Under the pieces are notes generated by a model. It had not been told where the DNA came from, made no database searches, and worked only from the letters and a program-made list of their open reading frames with translations. Below, piece by piece: positions 14,484-23,966 of a stretch of DNA of 64,000 nucleotides. Location of the stretch: the NCBI RefSeq assembly GCF_024679245.1, contig NC_090187.1, positions 23,252,495-23,316,494 of the forward strand, written 5' to 3'. Each line of letters opens with the position of its first letter. Within the stretch, counting starts at the first letter, position 1. This stretch comes from Pseudorasbora parva (Eukaryota > Chordata > Actinopteri > Cypriniformes > Gobionidae). Made by a program: the position numbers and the translations under genes.

Positions 14484-14705
14484 AACGTCTCAGGTTACGT
14501 ATGTAACCCTAGTTCCCTGAGGGAACGAGACGCTGCGTCGAAACGCTGTGAGAACGCCTCTGCGTTAATGCGTCGTGAAGCGCCTGTAGAACCATTCCAT
14601 CGGGAGATCGATCGTCGCCGACGTGATGACGTCGCCGATGTGATGACGTCATCAACCGGAGACTATAAAAGGTCCGCGAACACAAACAGGAACTAGCTTC
14701 TGATA
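14484..14705. repeat. Right inverted terminal repeat of DIRS copy 1
   Basis: It is complementary to 19444-19634 from the GCTGCGTCGAAACGCTGTG segment through ACTATAAAAGG and AACTAGCTTCTG. Its outermost ~50 bp (CAGGTTACGTATGTAACC and the following TTCCCTGAGGGAAC) are not in the left repeat but recur in the internal complementary region. Confidence 0.9.
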
Positions 14706-14752
14706 AAGCCTGAAGTAAGTGATCACGGGCACGCCGGGAGTATGGCAGGGCG

Positions 14753-14851
14753 ACGCAGCGTCTCGTTCCCTCACGGAACTAGGGTTACATACGTAACCTG
14801 AGACGTTCCCTTTCGGGGAACTCGAGCTGCGTCGAAACGCTGTGAGAACGC
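14753..14851. repeat. Internal complementary region (ICR) of DIRS copy 1
   Basis: The first half (CGACGCAGCGTCTCGTTCCC to CGTAACCTGAGACGT) is the reverse complement of 14484-14540. The second half (GTTCCCTTTCGGGGAACTCG and on to GAGAACGC) is the reverse complement of 19592-19634. The two halves meet at GTT. In DIRS1 models this region templates joining of the two ends into a circle. Confidence 0.9.
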
Positions 14852-14911
14852 TTATACCCACATCGCCATAGGACCAAGTGTCTCGTATGTGTGAAGCCGA
14901 AGCGCACACGG

Positions 14912-15965
14912 TTACGAGAGTACCTGTGCCCCAACTGTAGATGCCAGGTCTACTTCATAGAACCTGACGAAGGTTAAAGGAGACGACCATCCGGCCGCGT
15001 TACAAATATCGTGGAGGGAAGCCCCCGACAAAAGTGCTTTTGAAGCAGCCATACCCCTGGTTGAATGCGCCCGGACAGCCAGTGGAGACGGCTGCCCGGC
15101 CGCTTCATAAGCAAGTGAGATGGCCTCGACCACCCACTTGCTCATCCTCTGCTTAGATACTGGGGCCCCTTCTTAGGGGGCCCGAAACAGACAAACAGCT
15201 GATCAGTTTTCCTCCACAGGGCAGCTCTGTGGACATAAGTATCTAACGCCCTGACAGGGCACAGCAGATTCAATCTTTCCTGGTCTGACGTCGTGAAAGG
15301 AGGAGGACAGAATGCCTGAAGAGTGATGGGGCCCCGTGGGCTCGTAGGAACCTTGGGGACATAACCCGGCCTGGGATGCAGAAATGCTTTCACCATCCCA
15401 GGCGCAAACTCTAAACATGAGGGCCCTACAGACAGGGACTGAATATCTCCTATTCTCTTTAGAGATGAAATAGCCAACAAAAATACCGTCTTGAGGGTAA
15501 GGAACTTATCCAAAACCTCCTCCAAGGGTTCGAATGGAGGCTCGGACAAGCCCCGTAAAACAATGGCTAAGTCCCATGCTGGGACCCTCGAGTGCATCAC
15601 AGGCCTCAACCTTAAAGTGCCACGGAGGAAACGTGTAATCAGAGGGTGTCTTCCCAAAGACACTCCACCGAAAGGGACGTGGAAGGCACCCAAGGCCGCC
15701 ACGTACACCTTTATTGTGGAGGGGGTCAACCCTGCCGAGAACCTTGCCTGCAGAAACTCCAGCACTGTACCAACCGGGCAGTTAACTGGGTCCCACTGGC
15801 GTTCTCTGCACCATGCTGAGAAAAGTTTCCATTTCAGAGCGTACAGTTTCCTCGTGGACGGAGCTCTGGAGTGAAGGATGGTCTCTACGACCTCGGCCGA
15901 GAGACCTTCCTCTATGAGCCTAGCCCCCTCAGAGGCCAGGCCCACAGTTTCCACATCTCCGGGCG
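14912..15965 (-). pseudogene. DIRS tyrosine recombinase, split by a frameshift
   Basis: The recombinase reading frame starts around 15965, overlapping the end of the RT ORF (stop at 15912). An N-terminal SAM-like region contains APSTRKLYALKWKLF and TPSTIKVYVAAL. The catalytic domain follows, with the first arginine in LKRIGDIQSL. This frame stops at 15142. The remainder continues in another frame (15145-14912) with the His-x-x-Arg box AHSTRGMAAS and the nucleophile in FVRFYEVD. One small indel near 15150 therefore separates the first catalytic Arg from the HxxR-Y part. Joined length would be about 350 aa, normal for DIRS. In the family this enzyme integrates circular cDNA. The upstream two-thirds of the long 1137-aa frame is only an out-of-frame reading of the RT gene. 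Confidence 0.88.
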
Positions 15966-17825
15966 TGGGTGCAGGAATCTCCCGCCCGCCTGAGAGAGTA
16001 GATCCCTCCTGGTCGGAATCTCCATCGTAGAGCCTTCCAGGAGAGATATCAGGTCCGAAAACCATACTCGGGTCGGCCAGTACGGAACCACTAGAAGTAC
16101 CTGGGCCCCGTCCCGGCGTACCCTCTCCAGAACTCCTGGAAGCAGGACAATCGGGGGGAAGGCGTACAGAGGTAGCCTCGGCCACTCCTGTACCATGGCA
16201 TCCAGCCCCAGCGGGGTCAGAGAAAACCACTGCGGGCAGTGGGAATTCTCCGCCGAAGCAAATAGGTCTATTTCCGCTTTCCCATAAACCTTCCATAGGA
16301 GCTCCACCACCTCTGGGTGGAGTCTCCATTCCCCGGGCCTCGGCCCCTGTCTCGACAGGCTGTCTGCTTCCTGATTTAGGACCCCGGGGATATATACTGC
16401 CCTGATTGACAGCAATTTCCCCTGGGCCCACAGGAGGATCCGATGTGCCAATTTGTCCAAAGGACGGGACCTCAGACCCCCCTGGTGATTTATGTAGGCG
16501 ACCACCGACGTGTTGTCTGTCCTGACTAACACATGGTGGCCCCTGAGGTCGGGCAGGAACTGTTTCAATGCAAGAAACACTGCGAGCATCTCTAGCCGAT
16601 TTATGTGCCAGTGCCGCTGATGTTCCTGCCATAGACCCTGGGACGAGCGACCACTCATGGTCGCCCCCCAGCCCGTGAGAGAGGCGTCTGTCGTTAGCGT
16701 TACGCGACGAACATGAGCCCCCAACACGGGACCCTGAGATAAAAACCCCGGGTTTTTCCACATGACCAGAGCACGTAGGCATCGCCGCGTGACTTTGATC
16801 GTGCGGAGCGGATTTCCCCTCGGGGAGAACCCCTTCGTTTTGAGCCACCACTGCAGTGGCCTCATGTACAGTAGGCCAAAAGGTATCACGTTGGACGCTG
16901 CTGCCATGAGACCTAACAGTTTCTGGAACTGTTTCACAGTGACGGCCCGGCCTAGCTTCTGTTCTCTGACGGCTGCCAGGACCGATGCTATGCGTGTTGG
17001 CGATAATTGCGCCCGCATAATTACCGAATCCCAGTTCACACCTAGAAAAGTGGTTCTCTGAGCCGGAGAAAGCACACTCTTCTTGGCGTTCAGCCTCAAC
17101 CCCAGCTTCGACATGTGGGCGAGAACAGCATCTCGATGCTGAACCGCCATCTGCTCTGTATTCGCTAGAATCAGCCAGTCGTCGATATAGTTCAGTATGC
17201 GGATGCCCTGTAGACGCAGCGGCGCCAGAGCTGCATCCACACACTTGGTGAACGTGCGGGGTGACAGTGCTAGACCGAAGGGAAGTACACGATATTGGTA
17301 TGCCTCTCCCCCGAAGGCAAACCTCAGGAACTTCCTGTGATGTGGAAGGATGGAGACATGAAAATACGCATCTTTGAGGTCTATGGTGACAAACCAATCC
17401 TCCGATTTGACCTGCGCTACAATCTGTCTGAGTGTAAGCATCTTGAATTTGAGCTTGGCCACCGAGCGATTCAATAGCCGCAGATCTAATATCGGGCGTA
17501 AGCCCCCATCCTTCTTCGGCACGATGAAGTAACGGCTGTAAAAGCCAGACTCCCTGCTGGGAGGGGGAACCCTCTCTATAGCCCCTTTTTGCAGGAGTGT
17601 CTCTACTTCCTGTGCCATTACCAGAGCCTGCTCCGGGCCCACCTCTGTAGGTAGGACACCGCAGAAAGGAGGTGGCCGACTTCTGAACTGAATGGCGTAC
17701 CCCTTTTCTATTATCTGCAGGACCCACTGAGATATATTTGATAGACGTTTCCACTCGTCTAGAAAATCTACTAAGGGAACCAGCCTCTCGAGGCTGGCCT
17801 CTGGTGTATTTTGAGCAACAAGCAC
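15912..17825 (-). CDS. DIRS reverse transcriptase / RNase H polyprotein (intact, 637 aa)
   Basis: RT motifs are in order: FIVPKKDGGLRPILDLR (about 100-116), VTIDLKDAYFHV (146-157), LPFGLALSPRTF (181-192) and the active site YIDD (213-216) within LNYIDDWLILA. RNase H follows, with the acidic residues D380 (TLTTDASLTGWG), E412 (NRLEML), D437 (RTDNTS) and D488 (NQEADSLSR). The C-terminal ~130 residues (IDLFAS..., LYAFPPIVLLP, VPYWP) resemble the Dam-methylase-like extension of vertebrate DIRS elements. That call is less certain, and the canonical NPPY-type motif is not clear. There are no stops or frameshifts. The first ATG lies in a module (PEASLERLVPLV) repeated upstream at about 18205-18255, so the true N-terminus may differ. 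Neighbours are gag upstream and recombinase overlapping the 3' end. Confidence 0.92.
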   Translation of the reverse strand: MLVAQNTPEASLERLVPLVDFLDEWKRLSNISQWVLQIIEKGYAIQFRSRPPPFCGVLPTEVGPEQALVMAQEVETLLQKGAIERVPPPSRESGFYSRYFIVPKKDGGLRPILDLRLLNRSVAKLKFKMLTLRQIVAQVKSEDWFVTIDLKDAYFHVSILPHHRKFLRFAFGGEAYQYRVLPFGLALSPRTFTKCVDAALAPLRLQGIRILNYIDDWLILANTEQMAVQHRDAVLAHMSKLGLRLNAKKSVLSPAQRTTFLGVNWDSVIMRAQLSPTRIASVLAAVREQKLGRAVTVKQFQKLLGLMAAASNVIPFGLLYMRPLQWWLKTKGFSPRGNPLRTIKVTRRCLRALVMWKNPGFLSQGPVLGAHVRRVTLTTDASLTGWGATMSGRSSQGLWQEHQRHWHINRLEMLAVFLALKQFLPDLRGHHVLVRTDNTSVVAYINHQGGLRSRPLDKLAHRILLWAQGKLLSIRAVYIPGVLNQEADSLSRQGPRPGEWRLHPEVVELLWKVYGKAEIDLFASAENSHCPQWFSLTPLGLDAMVQEWPRLPLYAFPPIVLLPGVLERVRRDGAQVLLVVPYWPTRVWFSDLISLLEGSTMEIPTRRDLLSQAGGRFLHPRPEMWKLWAWPLRGLGS

Positions 17826-18480
17826 AGTGCCCTGAAGCGGCCGACCGGCAGGGAACGACTGACTTGACTGCTCGGGAGCCCCCCGAAGGGGGAGCGGACC
17901 ACCCTCGAGTGGCCCGCGGGGACCGTCTGCGCCCCGGCATTGCGGCGGGGTTGGCAGCGCGGCCCCCAGAGGGCGCTGCAGGACAACGGGTACCGTAGGC
18001 AGAGGTAAACACCGTTTCCCTTCGGAGGGGACTACCCTCAGCGTCCTTTTGTTTCCCCTGCCCTCCGAGGAGGGGGCGGACCACCCTCAGGTGGCCCGCG
18101 GAGACCCTCTGCGCCCCGACATTGCGGCGGGGTTGGCAGCGCGGCCCCTTGAGGGTACCGAAGGAAGACGGGTACCGTATGCTGAGGTAAGCACCGTCTT
18201 CCCACGGAGGGGAAACTAAGGGAACCAGCCTCTCGAGGCTGGCCTCTGGTGTAATTTGAGCAGCGAGTGCAGTGCCCTGAAACGGCGAACCGGCAGGGAA
18301 CACCTGACCTGACTGCTCGCATGCCCTCCGAGGAGGGGGCGGACCACCCTCAGGTGGCCCGCGGAGACCCTCTGCGCCCTGACATTGCGGCGGGGTTAGC
18401 AGCGCGGCCCCCTGTGGGCACCGAAGGAAGACGGGTACCGTGTGCTGAGGTAAGCACCGATTTCCTTCGGAGGGGAAATG
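17774..18480. repeat. Internal tandem module array of DIRS copy 1
   Basis: Three copies of a GC-rich module start near 17880, 18058 and 18322. Each contains GGAGCGGACCACCCTC or GGGCGGACCACCCTC, then GTGGCCCGCGG, CATTGCGGCGGGGTT and a GGGTACCGT-like end. Between them lies a second module (AGGGAACCAGCCTCTCGAGG, 17776 and 18216). The clearest period, between copies 2 and 3, is about 264 bp. The array sits between gag and RT, and the 3' half of gag, intact in DIRS copy 2, is missing here. ORFs across it are repeats of each other in several frames. Confidence 0.85.
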
Positions 18481-18712
18481 CCAGGGACGATGCAGCTGAA
18501 GGCGAGAGATAGCTCGCAAGCGTCTCTTCGATCTTCGGCATCGCCCCATAACCATAGTGTCTCAGCCCAAATATATTACTATATGCAGATGTATGTGGGC
18601 TGAACACTCTATATGATACCGGTTTCCTCCATGACCTAGACACCTCGGTGTGCAGGTCAGGGAAGAATGGCAGGACGTTGATGCTTTGCACGAGAGGGCA
18701 GGAATCGCTCAT
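18350..18712 (-). pseudogene. Middle part of DIRS gag, detached from its N-terminus
   Basis: The frame contains LPFFPDLHTEVSRSWRKP and PKIEETLASYLSP. These align with LPFLPDLHEQVVGAWKKP and PPIDETFANYLAS in the intact Gag of DIRS copy 2 (48402-49883). It is in a different frame from the N-terminal part at 18784-19302. It then runs into the internal repeat array instead of the expected Gag C-terminus. Confidence 0.8.
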
Positions 18713-18783
18713 CTAATTTCGTTTTCTCTGATTTCGATGGGATTCAGATATTTCAGCCAGCCAGTCATTCCTTATTTTTATAT

Positions 18784-19302
18784 TTAACCTGGCCACAGCT
18801 CTCGTGAGAACCTCAACTCACTAGCGGGTGACTGAAGTGGCGAGTCTTCAGTCGCGATGCTCTCAACGTCCACCTCCTCAGAGCTGGATAGTTGGAGCAC
18901 CGGTGCCCCGCCCAGGGAGGAAGAGACCGCAGAGCGGGCTTCCAAACCCCGAGACGAGACACTGGACGATACAGGTGAGGGCTGAGATAAGGCTGGGCCC
19001 GTCTCAAACCCCTCTGTAAAGTCCATGTGTGAACCCCACGACTGAAGCCACCGCTCTGCCTCGGCAGCAGCGGGACCAGAGCCGCGGGGAACACGAGCCG
19101 AGGCACCCTCCTCGAAGAGTGCCCGGCGGGAGCGCAGCGTTCTCAGTGGCATACGCTCACAGTGCTCGCAAGCAGCCCCCTCGAGGGCTGCCTGGGCATG
19201 CTGCGCTCCCAAGCAGGCTACACAAAGAGAGTGTGTATCCCCGCTCGTGATGTAGCATGGGCAGGGATGAACACACCTCTTAAAGCTGCTTTCACTCGCC
19301 AT
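18784..19302 (-). CDS. DIRS gag N-terminal part (172 aa, truncated)
   Basis: The start at 19302 gives MASESSFKRCVHPCP. The N-terminus has a Cys/His cluster with spacing C-x3-C-x9-H-x2-C-x2-C-x4-H-x9-C-x2-C (C10, C14, H24, C27, C30, H35, C45, C48). The Gag of DIRS copy 2 has exactly the same spacing. After it comes an arginine-rich LRTLRSRRALF stretch and an acidic, serine-rich tail. The ORF stops at 18784, well short of the roughly 490 aa of copy 2. The likely role is nucleic-acid binding or particle assembly. The spacing could bind two zinc ions, which is inference. Confidence 0.75.
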   Translation of the reverse strand: MASESSFKRCVHPCPCYITSGDTHSLCVACLGAQHAQAALEGAACEHCERMPLRTLRSRRALFEEGASARVPRGSGPAAAEAERWLQSWGSHMDFTEGFETGPALSQPSPVSSSVSSRGLEARSAVSSSLGGAPVLQLSSSEEVDVESIATEDSPLQSPASELRFSRELWPG

Positions 19303-19443
19303 TTTACTCTATCTATTTTATTTTCTCTTTGTTTGTTAATATATACTGCAATATTTAACAAAAGGGTGGAAAATCTCTGGATATAGACAGACAAAAACAC
19401 CAAATAGACAGACAGGTTCACACAGATCGCTTGCTGAAGGCTC

Positions 19444-19634
19444 AGAAGCTAGTTCCTGTTTGTGTTCGCGGACCTTTTATAGTCTCCGGTTGATGACGTC
19501 ATCACGTCGGCGACGTCATCACGTCGGCGACGATCGATCTCCCGATGGAATGGTTCTACAGGCGCTTCACGACGCATTAACGCAGAGGCGTTCTCACAGC
19601 GTTTCGACGCAGCTCGAGTTCCCCGAAAGGGAAC
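19444..19634. repeat. Left inverted terminal repeat of DIRS copy 1
   Basis: It ends GAGTTCCCCGAAAGGGAAC on the plus strand. It carries the element's likely promoter and is complementary to 14528-14705. Confidence 0.9.
19473..19483 (-). promoter_or_regulatory. TATA-like box in the DIRS copy 1 terminal repeat
   Basis: On the minus strand the sequence reads ACTATAAAAGG, about 170 bp upstream of the gag start at 19302. An inverted copy sits in the right repeat near 14661. The equivalent site in DIRS copy 2 is AGTATAAAAAGG at 48321. Confidence 0.5.
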
Positions 19635-19842
19635 AGCGGTATACAGATAAGTCAATTGTGTGAAAAATACTGTGTTTTTTTACACGCGAAACATGAACTC
19701 ATGTTATATTGCACACTGTAAACATAATCAAAGCTTCGAAAACACGCGAAGAACGGGACCTTTAATTAGCTGAGCAGAGTGTGGCACCAGGTGTCTTCAA
19801 TATTGATTGAACATTTTTCACAATATTCTAATTTTCTAAGGC

Positions 19843-20090
19843 CCCGTTCACACTGCAGGCAAAAGTGGCCCAAATCTGATTTTTTGGGGGGGGTCAAGTG
19901 ACCAGGTCAGACCTCTTCAGAGGTAGTGTGAACACTCAAATCTAGCCCAGATCTGATTTTTTCAAATCAGATTTAGACCACATACATATGTGGTCCTGAA
20001 TCAGACCCAGATCTGATTTTTTCAATGCGGCCGCAGTGTGAAAAACCAAAGCGGATTTGATGCGGATTTTACGTCAATATAGTCGACATT
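19843..20090. mobile_element. One end of a hAT-like MITE
   Basis: GGCCCCGTTCACACTGCAGG followed by repeated CAGATCTGATTTTTTCAA motifs resembles abundant fish elements with GTTCACACTGC ends. The block contains a short palindrome around ACCACATACATATGTGGT. No partner terminus was found, so I treat it as a solo fragment. Confidence 0.5.
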
Positions 20091-21061
20091 TGTCACAATT
20101 ATGCACCGGCGAGTTAGCCCTAGACACAGACAGTAACATTAAAAACTTGACTAGATTACAAAACATTGCCCTTTGGTGTTCCACAGAATAAATAACATCA
20201 CATGGATTAGGAAGAACATGAGGGTGAGTAAATCTTTATTTAGTTTCCGGTGAACTACTATATTTCCTTTTTGTTACTTCCATTATGTTACTCTTTATTC
20301 GACCTTTTAAAGTACATTTCTCTTTATTTTTATATGTGGCTTTTGTTAAGTCACTGCAAAGAAATTTGACATGTTAACTCTGTGTTTTCAGACACATAGC
20401 AAATCTTTCGAGTTCACTGTCTATGGAATATGAGCAGCAGACTTTTGCGGGGGATTGTGGGAGTAACAGTTAAGCAAGAAATAAATGTTAGGATGTCAAA
20501 ATGTTGGGAAAGGTTCAATTTTATGCAAATGAGTGACAAAAAAAGCCAGGCTGCAGCCAATAACTGTCCGTCATAAGTTATGTTAGAGTATTTTTTTTTT
20601 TTTTTTGTGGATTCGGTGCTATCAAATTTTAAATTCAGATAATGGAGCTTTCATTGTGACTGGGTTCACACAATATATTAAATTGAATTTGTATATGTAT
20701 CAGAAATAATTTTTGATTGACCTATAAATAAACATGAACCACAGTTGGCAACAGCACTTGTAAAAAGTATACTTTACTTTTATATTTTACGGCCTTGTTT
20801 CACAGGCAGGACTTATGATAAGACAGGATTAGGCCTTAGTTCAATAAGAACTTTAAGTCTCTGTTATAAACGTGCCTTAGACAAAAACTTTACTGGTACT
20901 CTTTACTGTTATCATAGCTATCAAAATCCAGTTTTCGGCATTTTGCGTACGTAAGTTTTTGTTGTAGATGTCTTAAAAAAAAAAAAAAAAAAAATTGTGT
21001 ATTGTGCTAATTAATTGAGACTTCTTACAGCTCTTACAGGTTGTTGGCCTTGTCTGTTTCG
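20091..21061. other. Unassigned sequence
   Basis: No recognisable gene or repeat apart from A/T homopolymers at about 20590-20606 and 20975-20993. Confidence 0.4.
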
Positions 21062-21141
21062 TTGCTTCTATTACTCTCCCCTTTTTTGTAAGTCGCTTTG
21101 GATAAAAGCGTCTGTTAAATGATTAAATGTAAATGTAAATG
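21062..21141 (+). mobile_element. Severely truncated L2-type LINE/SINE 3' tail
   Basis: TGTAAGTCGCTTTGGATAAA, then AGCGTCTGTTAAATG and (ATGTAA)n, is the standard 3' end of fish L2-clade elements and their SINE partners. The same tail ends the LINE at 31205. Confidence 0.8.
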
Positions 21142-21658
21142 TACTCTGTGACACTGTCGCAGTAAAGCCCTACCAAGGTCAACATCAGAGATGCTTTCCC
21201 AAAAGCTGCATCTTTAGGAACTACACTAACCCTTCCATATAATCAGCAGGGATCTCAGGGTCGCCCCTTAAACTGAACACCTCGCCTGAGTGGAGCAGCG
21301 AAGACTGACTAGCCTTTACCTGCAGAAGGGTTCCAACTGTGGGCTTTCTTCAGCCACAGCCATCTTGAACTGGACTCGGCTGCTGCAGCTAGGTCCCTGG
21401 TGGCTTTCTTTCAGCAAATAACGTTAATAACCGCATCCATCAACATGATTTCTGCTTGAGTCCTATCCCGATTATTTTCCTCCGGCTATGAGGTGAAGAC
21501 CACATGTCCCAAGATTCTGTGCTCAAACTTGGCGTCATCAAACTACACCTTTGTTTTGAATAGGCGCCCTCTAGCAAATGGAAAAGTTGCATAGTGCACC
21601 TTAAGTAAAAAGGGCCACTGCAGCTGAGGTATGATGCCATGCTGAAAGCACCAGACTT
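21142..21658. other. Unassigned sequence
   Basis: No coding or structural signal. The composition is less AT-rich around 21220-21400. Confidence 0.35.
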
Positions 21659-21905
21659 TAGATCTCATGACCAATGTGTACGTATTTTATGAGGTGGCTA
21701 ATTTTTAAGATAATTTACGACCTTACTTGTATGAATTTGTATGATTTGTCTAAACCCCACTGATGGGAAAGTTTAGGGGTAGGTAATTAATACGAATTAA
21801 TACGAATTGGGGAACTCGTAAAATATTTACAATTTAGCAAGGTTGTGTAGTGAGGTAGTATGAATTAGCCACCTCATAAACATACAAATCGCAGTGAGAT
21901 CAGGT
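21659..21905. mobile_element. Palindromic MITE-like repeat (ATGAGGTGGCTAATT ends)
   Basis: The left part GATCTCATG...TTATGAGGTGGCTAATT is mirrored on the other strand at 21860-21905 (AATTAGCCACCTCATAAAC). The interior holds short repeats of AATACGAATT. No ORF. The type matches a familiar cyprinid short repeat. Confidence 0.6.
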
Positions 21906-21938
21906 TGGCCTTACACGACGCTCACCAGGGTATAAGGA

Positions 21939-21939
21939 T

Positions 21940-22018
<79 letters not shown>

Positions 22019-22020
22019 TA
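21939..22020. repeat. (TTTA)n microsatellite
   Basis: About 20 tetranucleotide units, nearly uninterrupted. Confidence 0.98.
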
Positions 22021-23500
22021 TTTGTTGCATGTATGTTGATTTTGAACATTAGTATATGCATTTTGTTTGAGGGGGAATTACACTTTTGTTGTCCTCTAAG
22101 TATTCCTATTACAATGGGTCTACTGCTAAGAAGGAAAAGGTGGCCATTTGAAAATGTGGGTTTGGTGAAGTGGCATGCTTTTTTTTTTGCTAACCTAGCT
22201 CAGAGCAATCGTCCAAAACGATATCTGCAAATAGAGACATTGTGTATTAGACTTTGGTGCAGTTTCTTTTGTGAACGCTCTGGTCTGGGATATATGTTTT
22301 TGGGCTGTACTCTGGAGACTTTACAGCTGGAGGGTAACCAGTTTTTTGTGGGGTCTTGAACCAGTGGATTATACTTTTTTTCTTTTTTTGGGGACCTTGT
22401 TTTTTCCAATGAGGACTTTCATTTTGCTACCTACCCCAAAGCAGAAAATGACTGAGTCAGGACAGTTGAGTATCTTTATTATTACTATTTTCTATTGCAT
22501 CTTCTTTACCTGATCACATGCTCCTCCTCTCCCTCTGCAGACTTTTCTACCCTGCTACTATATTTACCTCGAATTGATGAAACCATGAAAACGAACGATG
22601 AAAACATGTTAAGATATTATACACCTCATAACATTATGAAATTTGTGTATAATCATTCATAAAATTATAACATTGTAGAGATTATAAAAAGAAAGAAACA
22701 GAATATTGAAACCGCCAGTAGATGGCAGCGATTCACTGTTTTAATAACTGAGCCACTTAAATCGTTAATTAATCCAATTTGTTCAAAAATCAGATTAAAT
22801 TAGGAAGAAAAACACATATGTGAATACTTTTGTCCATGATAACCTATTGAAAAATGAACTAGCAAAGCAGACGGCTGCTTTGGTAACTTGTTATAGGCCT
22901 ACTGATAGTTACAGTAAATACATTGCAATAGATTAGCTAGCAAAAATATATGTGGTGTGTACTTAGCTGTTACAGTTTTCTCATACCTCATTCTTATATT
23001 CTCAGTCCATGCTTTATTGTTTATTTTTTGCATCCCTTTTTGACCAGCAGTATAGTCGCTGTGTTGCGATTCTATTCATTTTTTGGTGCTAATATTACCC
23101 GTGCGCTCTCCCATTCAAACACCGCTCGTGTTGTTTTGGTGAAAGTGCGACTCATTGGTTGGGCATTACCAATCGGTTCAATGGAGGGGGAGTATTTTTT
23201 GTTTTGTTGATTTATTATGACAAACTCATATTTGATTAGGAACAAAATTATTGTTACAAAATAAATGAATTCTACATATTTTAAATTTGATCAACTGTGA
23301 TTTTCATGTTGAAGTATGGGGGGGCGGTAACTGATGGATTTGAATATCGGGGGTGGGATGGGGGGGGGGGGTAAATCCCCCATAAACTACGCCCCTGGAA
23401 AAATTAAACAACAGTCAAACTCCCCTTGTGATGATTCAACACTTTTGTAAAGAGTTGTAGTTGTTATAGTGCACTTTGAGCTAAACAATGGCACTCCAAT
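22021..23500. other. Unassigned sequence
   Basis: ORFs of 70-108 aa here overlap on both strands. They show no family motif, signal peptide or codon pattern that I can defend. Short G-runs occur at about 23320-23375. Confidence 0.35.
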
Positions 23501-23501
23501 A

Positions 23502-23966
23502 GTTTAAAGTGTTAGTTCACCCCAAAATGAAATTTATGTCATTTAATGACTCACCCTAATGTCGTTCCACACCTGTAAGACCTTCGTTCAAATTCGCAAC
23601 ACAGTTTAAGATATTTTATATTTAGTCCGAGAGCGTATGCAAGTGTATACACACTATACTGTCCATGTCCACGGAATGAAAACATCATCAAAGTAGTCCA
23701 TATGTGATATCAGTTAGTTAATTAGAATGTAGTGAAGCATCGAAAATACATTTTGGTCCAAGAATAACAAAAAATGTGACTATTCAGCATTAGTCTTCTC
23801 TTCTGGTTTTGTTTTCAATCCTCAAATAAAGATTCAAACGGTTGTGAATCAGCGGATTGATTCATGATTCGAATCACCAGTGTCACGTGATTTCAGCAGT
23901 TTGGCAGTTTGACACACGATCCGAATCAGGAATCAATACACTGATTCACAGCTGTTTGAATCTTAA
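23502..23966. mobile_element. Truncated MITE with TTAGTTCACCCCAAAATGAAA end
   Basis: The left end and the following ~450 bp align, with substitutions, to the fuller copy at 38294-39830. Shared phrases include TTTAAGATATTTTATATTTAG, CACACTATACTGTCCAT and GATTGATTCATGATTCG. The right end is missing. Confidence 0.75.

Larger units (their letters stand above)
14484..19634 (-). mobile_element. DIRS-type tyrosine-recombinase retrotransposon, copy 1
   Basis: The element is 5.15 kb with inverted terminal repeats (19444-19634 and 14484-14705) and an internal complementary region (14753-14851). The latter is the reverse complement of the right end joined to the left end. It encodes, in minus-strand order, gag (broken), RT/RNase H with a downstream methyltransferase-like region, and tyrosine recombinase (frameshifted). 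GTT (AAC on the plus strand) sits at both ends, and there is no target duplication. Split terminal repeats plus an internal complement are the defining structure of DIRS1-like elements, which replicate through a circular intermediate. The intact RT with a broken recombinase suggests a recently mobile but now defective copy. Confidence 0.93.
14006..19765. mobile_element. TTAA-bounded DNA element hosting DIRS copy 1
   Basis: TTAA at 14006-14009 starts TTAAAGGTCCTGTTCTTC. At the other side the sequence ends GAACGGGACCTTTAA, with TTAA at 19762-19765. The inverted ends and TTAA borders fit piggyBac- or Kolobok-type elements, both of which use TTAA. Removing 14484-19634 rejoins a non-coding element of about 0.6 kb. 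Interior sequence on both sides (for example GCGGTATACAGATAAG at 19636) matches my memory of a common cyprinid repeat. Confidence 0.65.

Noticed and set aside
15966..18555. The first ~860 codons of the 1137-aa minus-strand frame as a gene
   Set aside because: This part lies antiparallel in phase to, and fully overlaps, the intact RT/RNase H ORF. Its sequence is low in hydrophobic residues and repeats with the GC-rich modules. Only the last ~270 codons are real (tyrosine recombinase).
22033..22513. Overlapping 108- and 80-aa plus-strand ORFs
   Set aside because: Low-complexity, Phe/Leu/Trp-rich translation of T/G-rich DNA, with no homologous domain I recognise.
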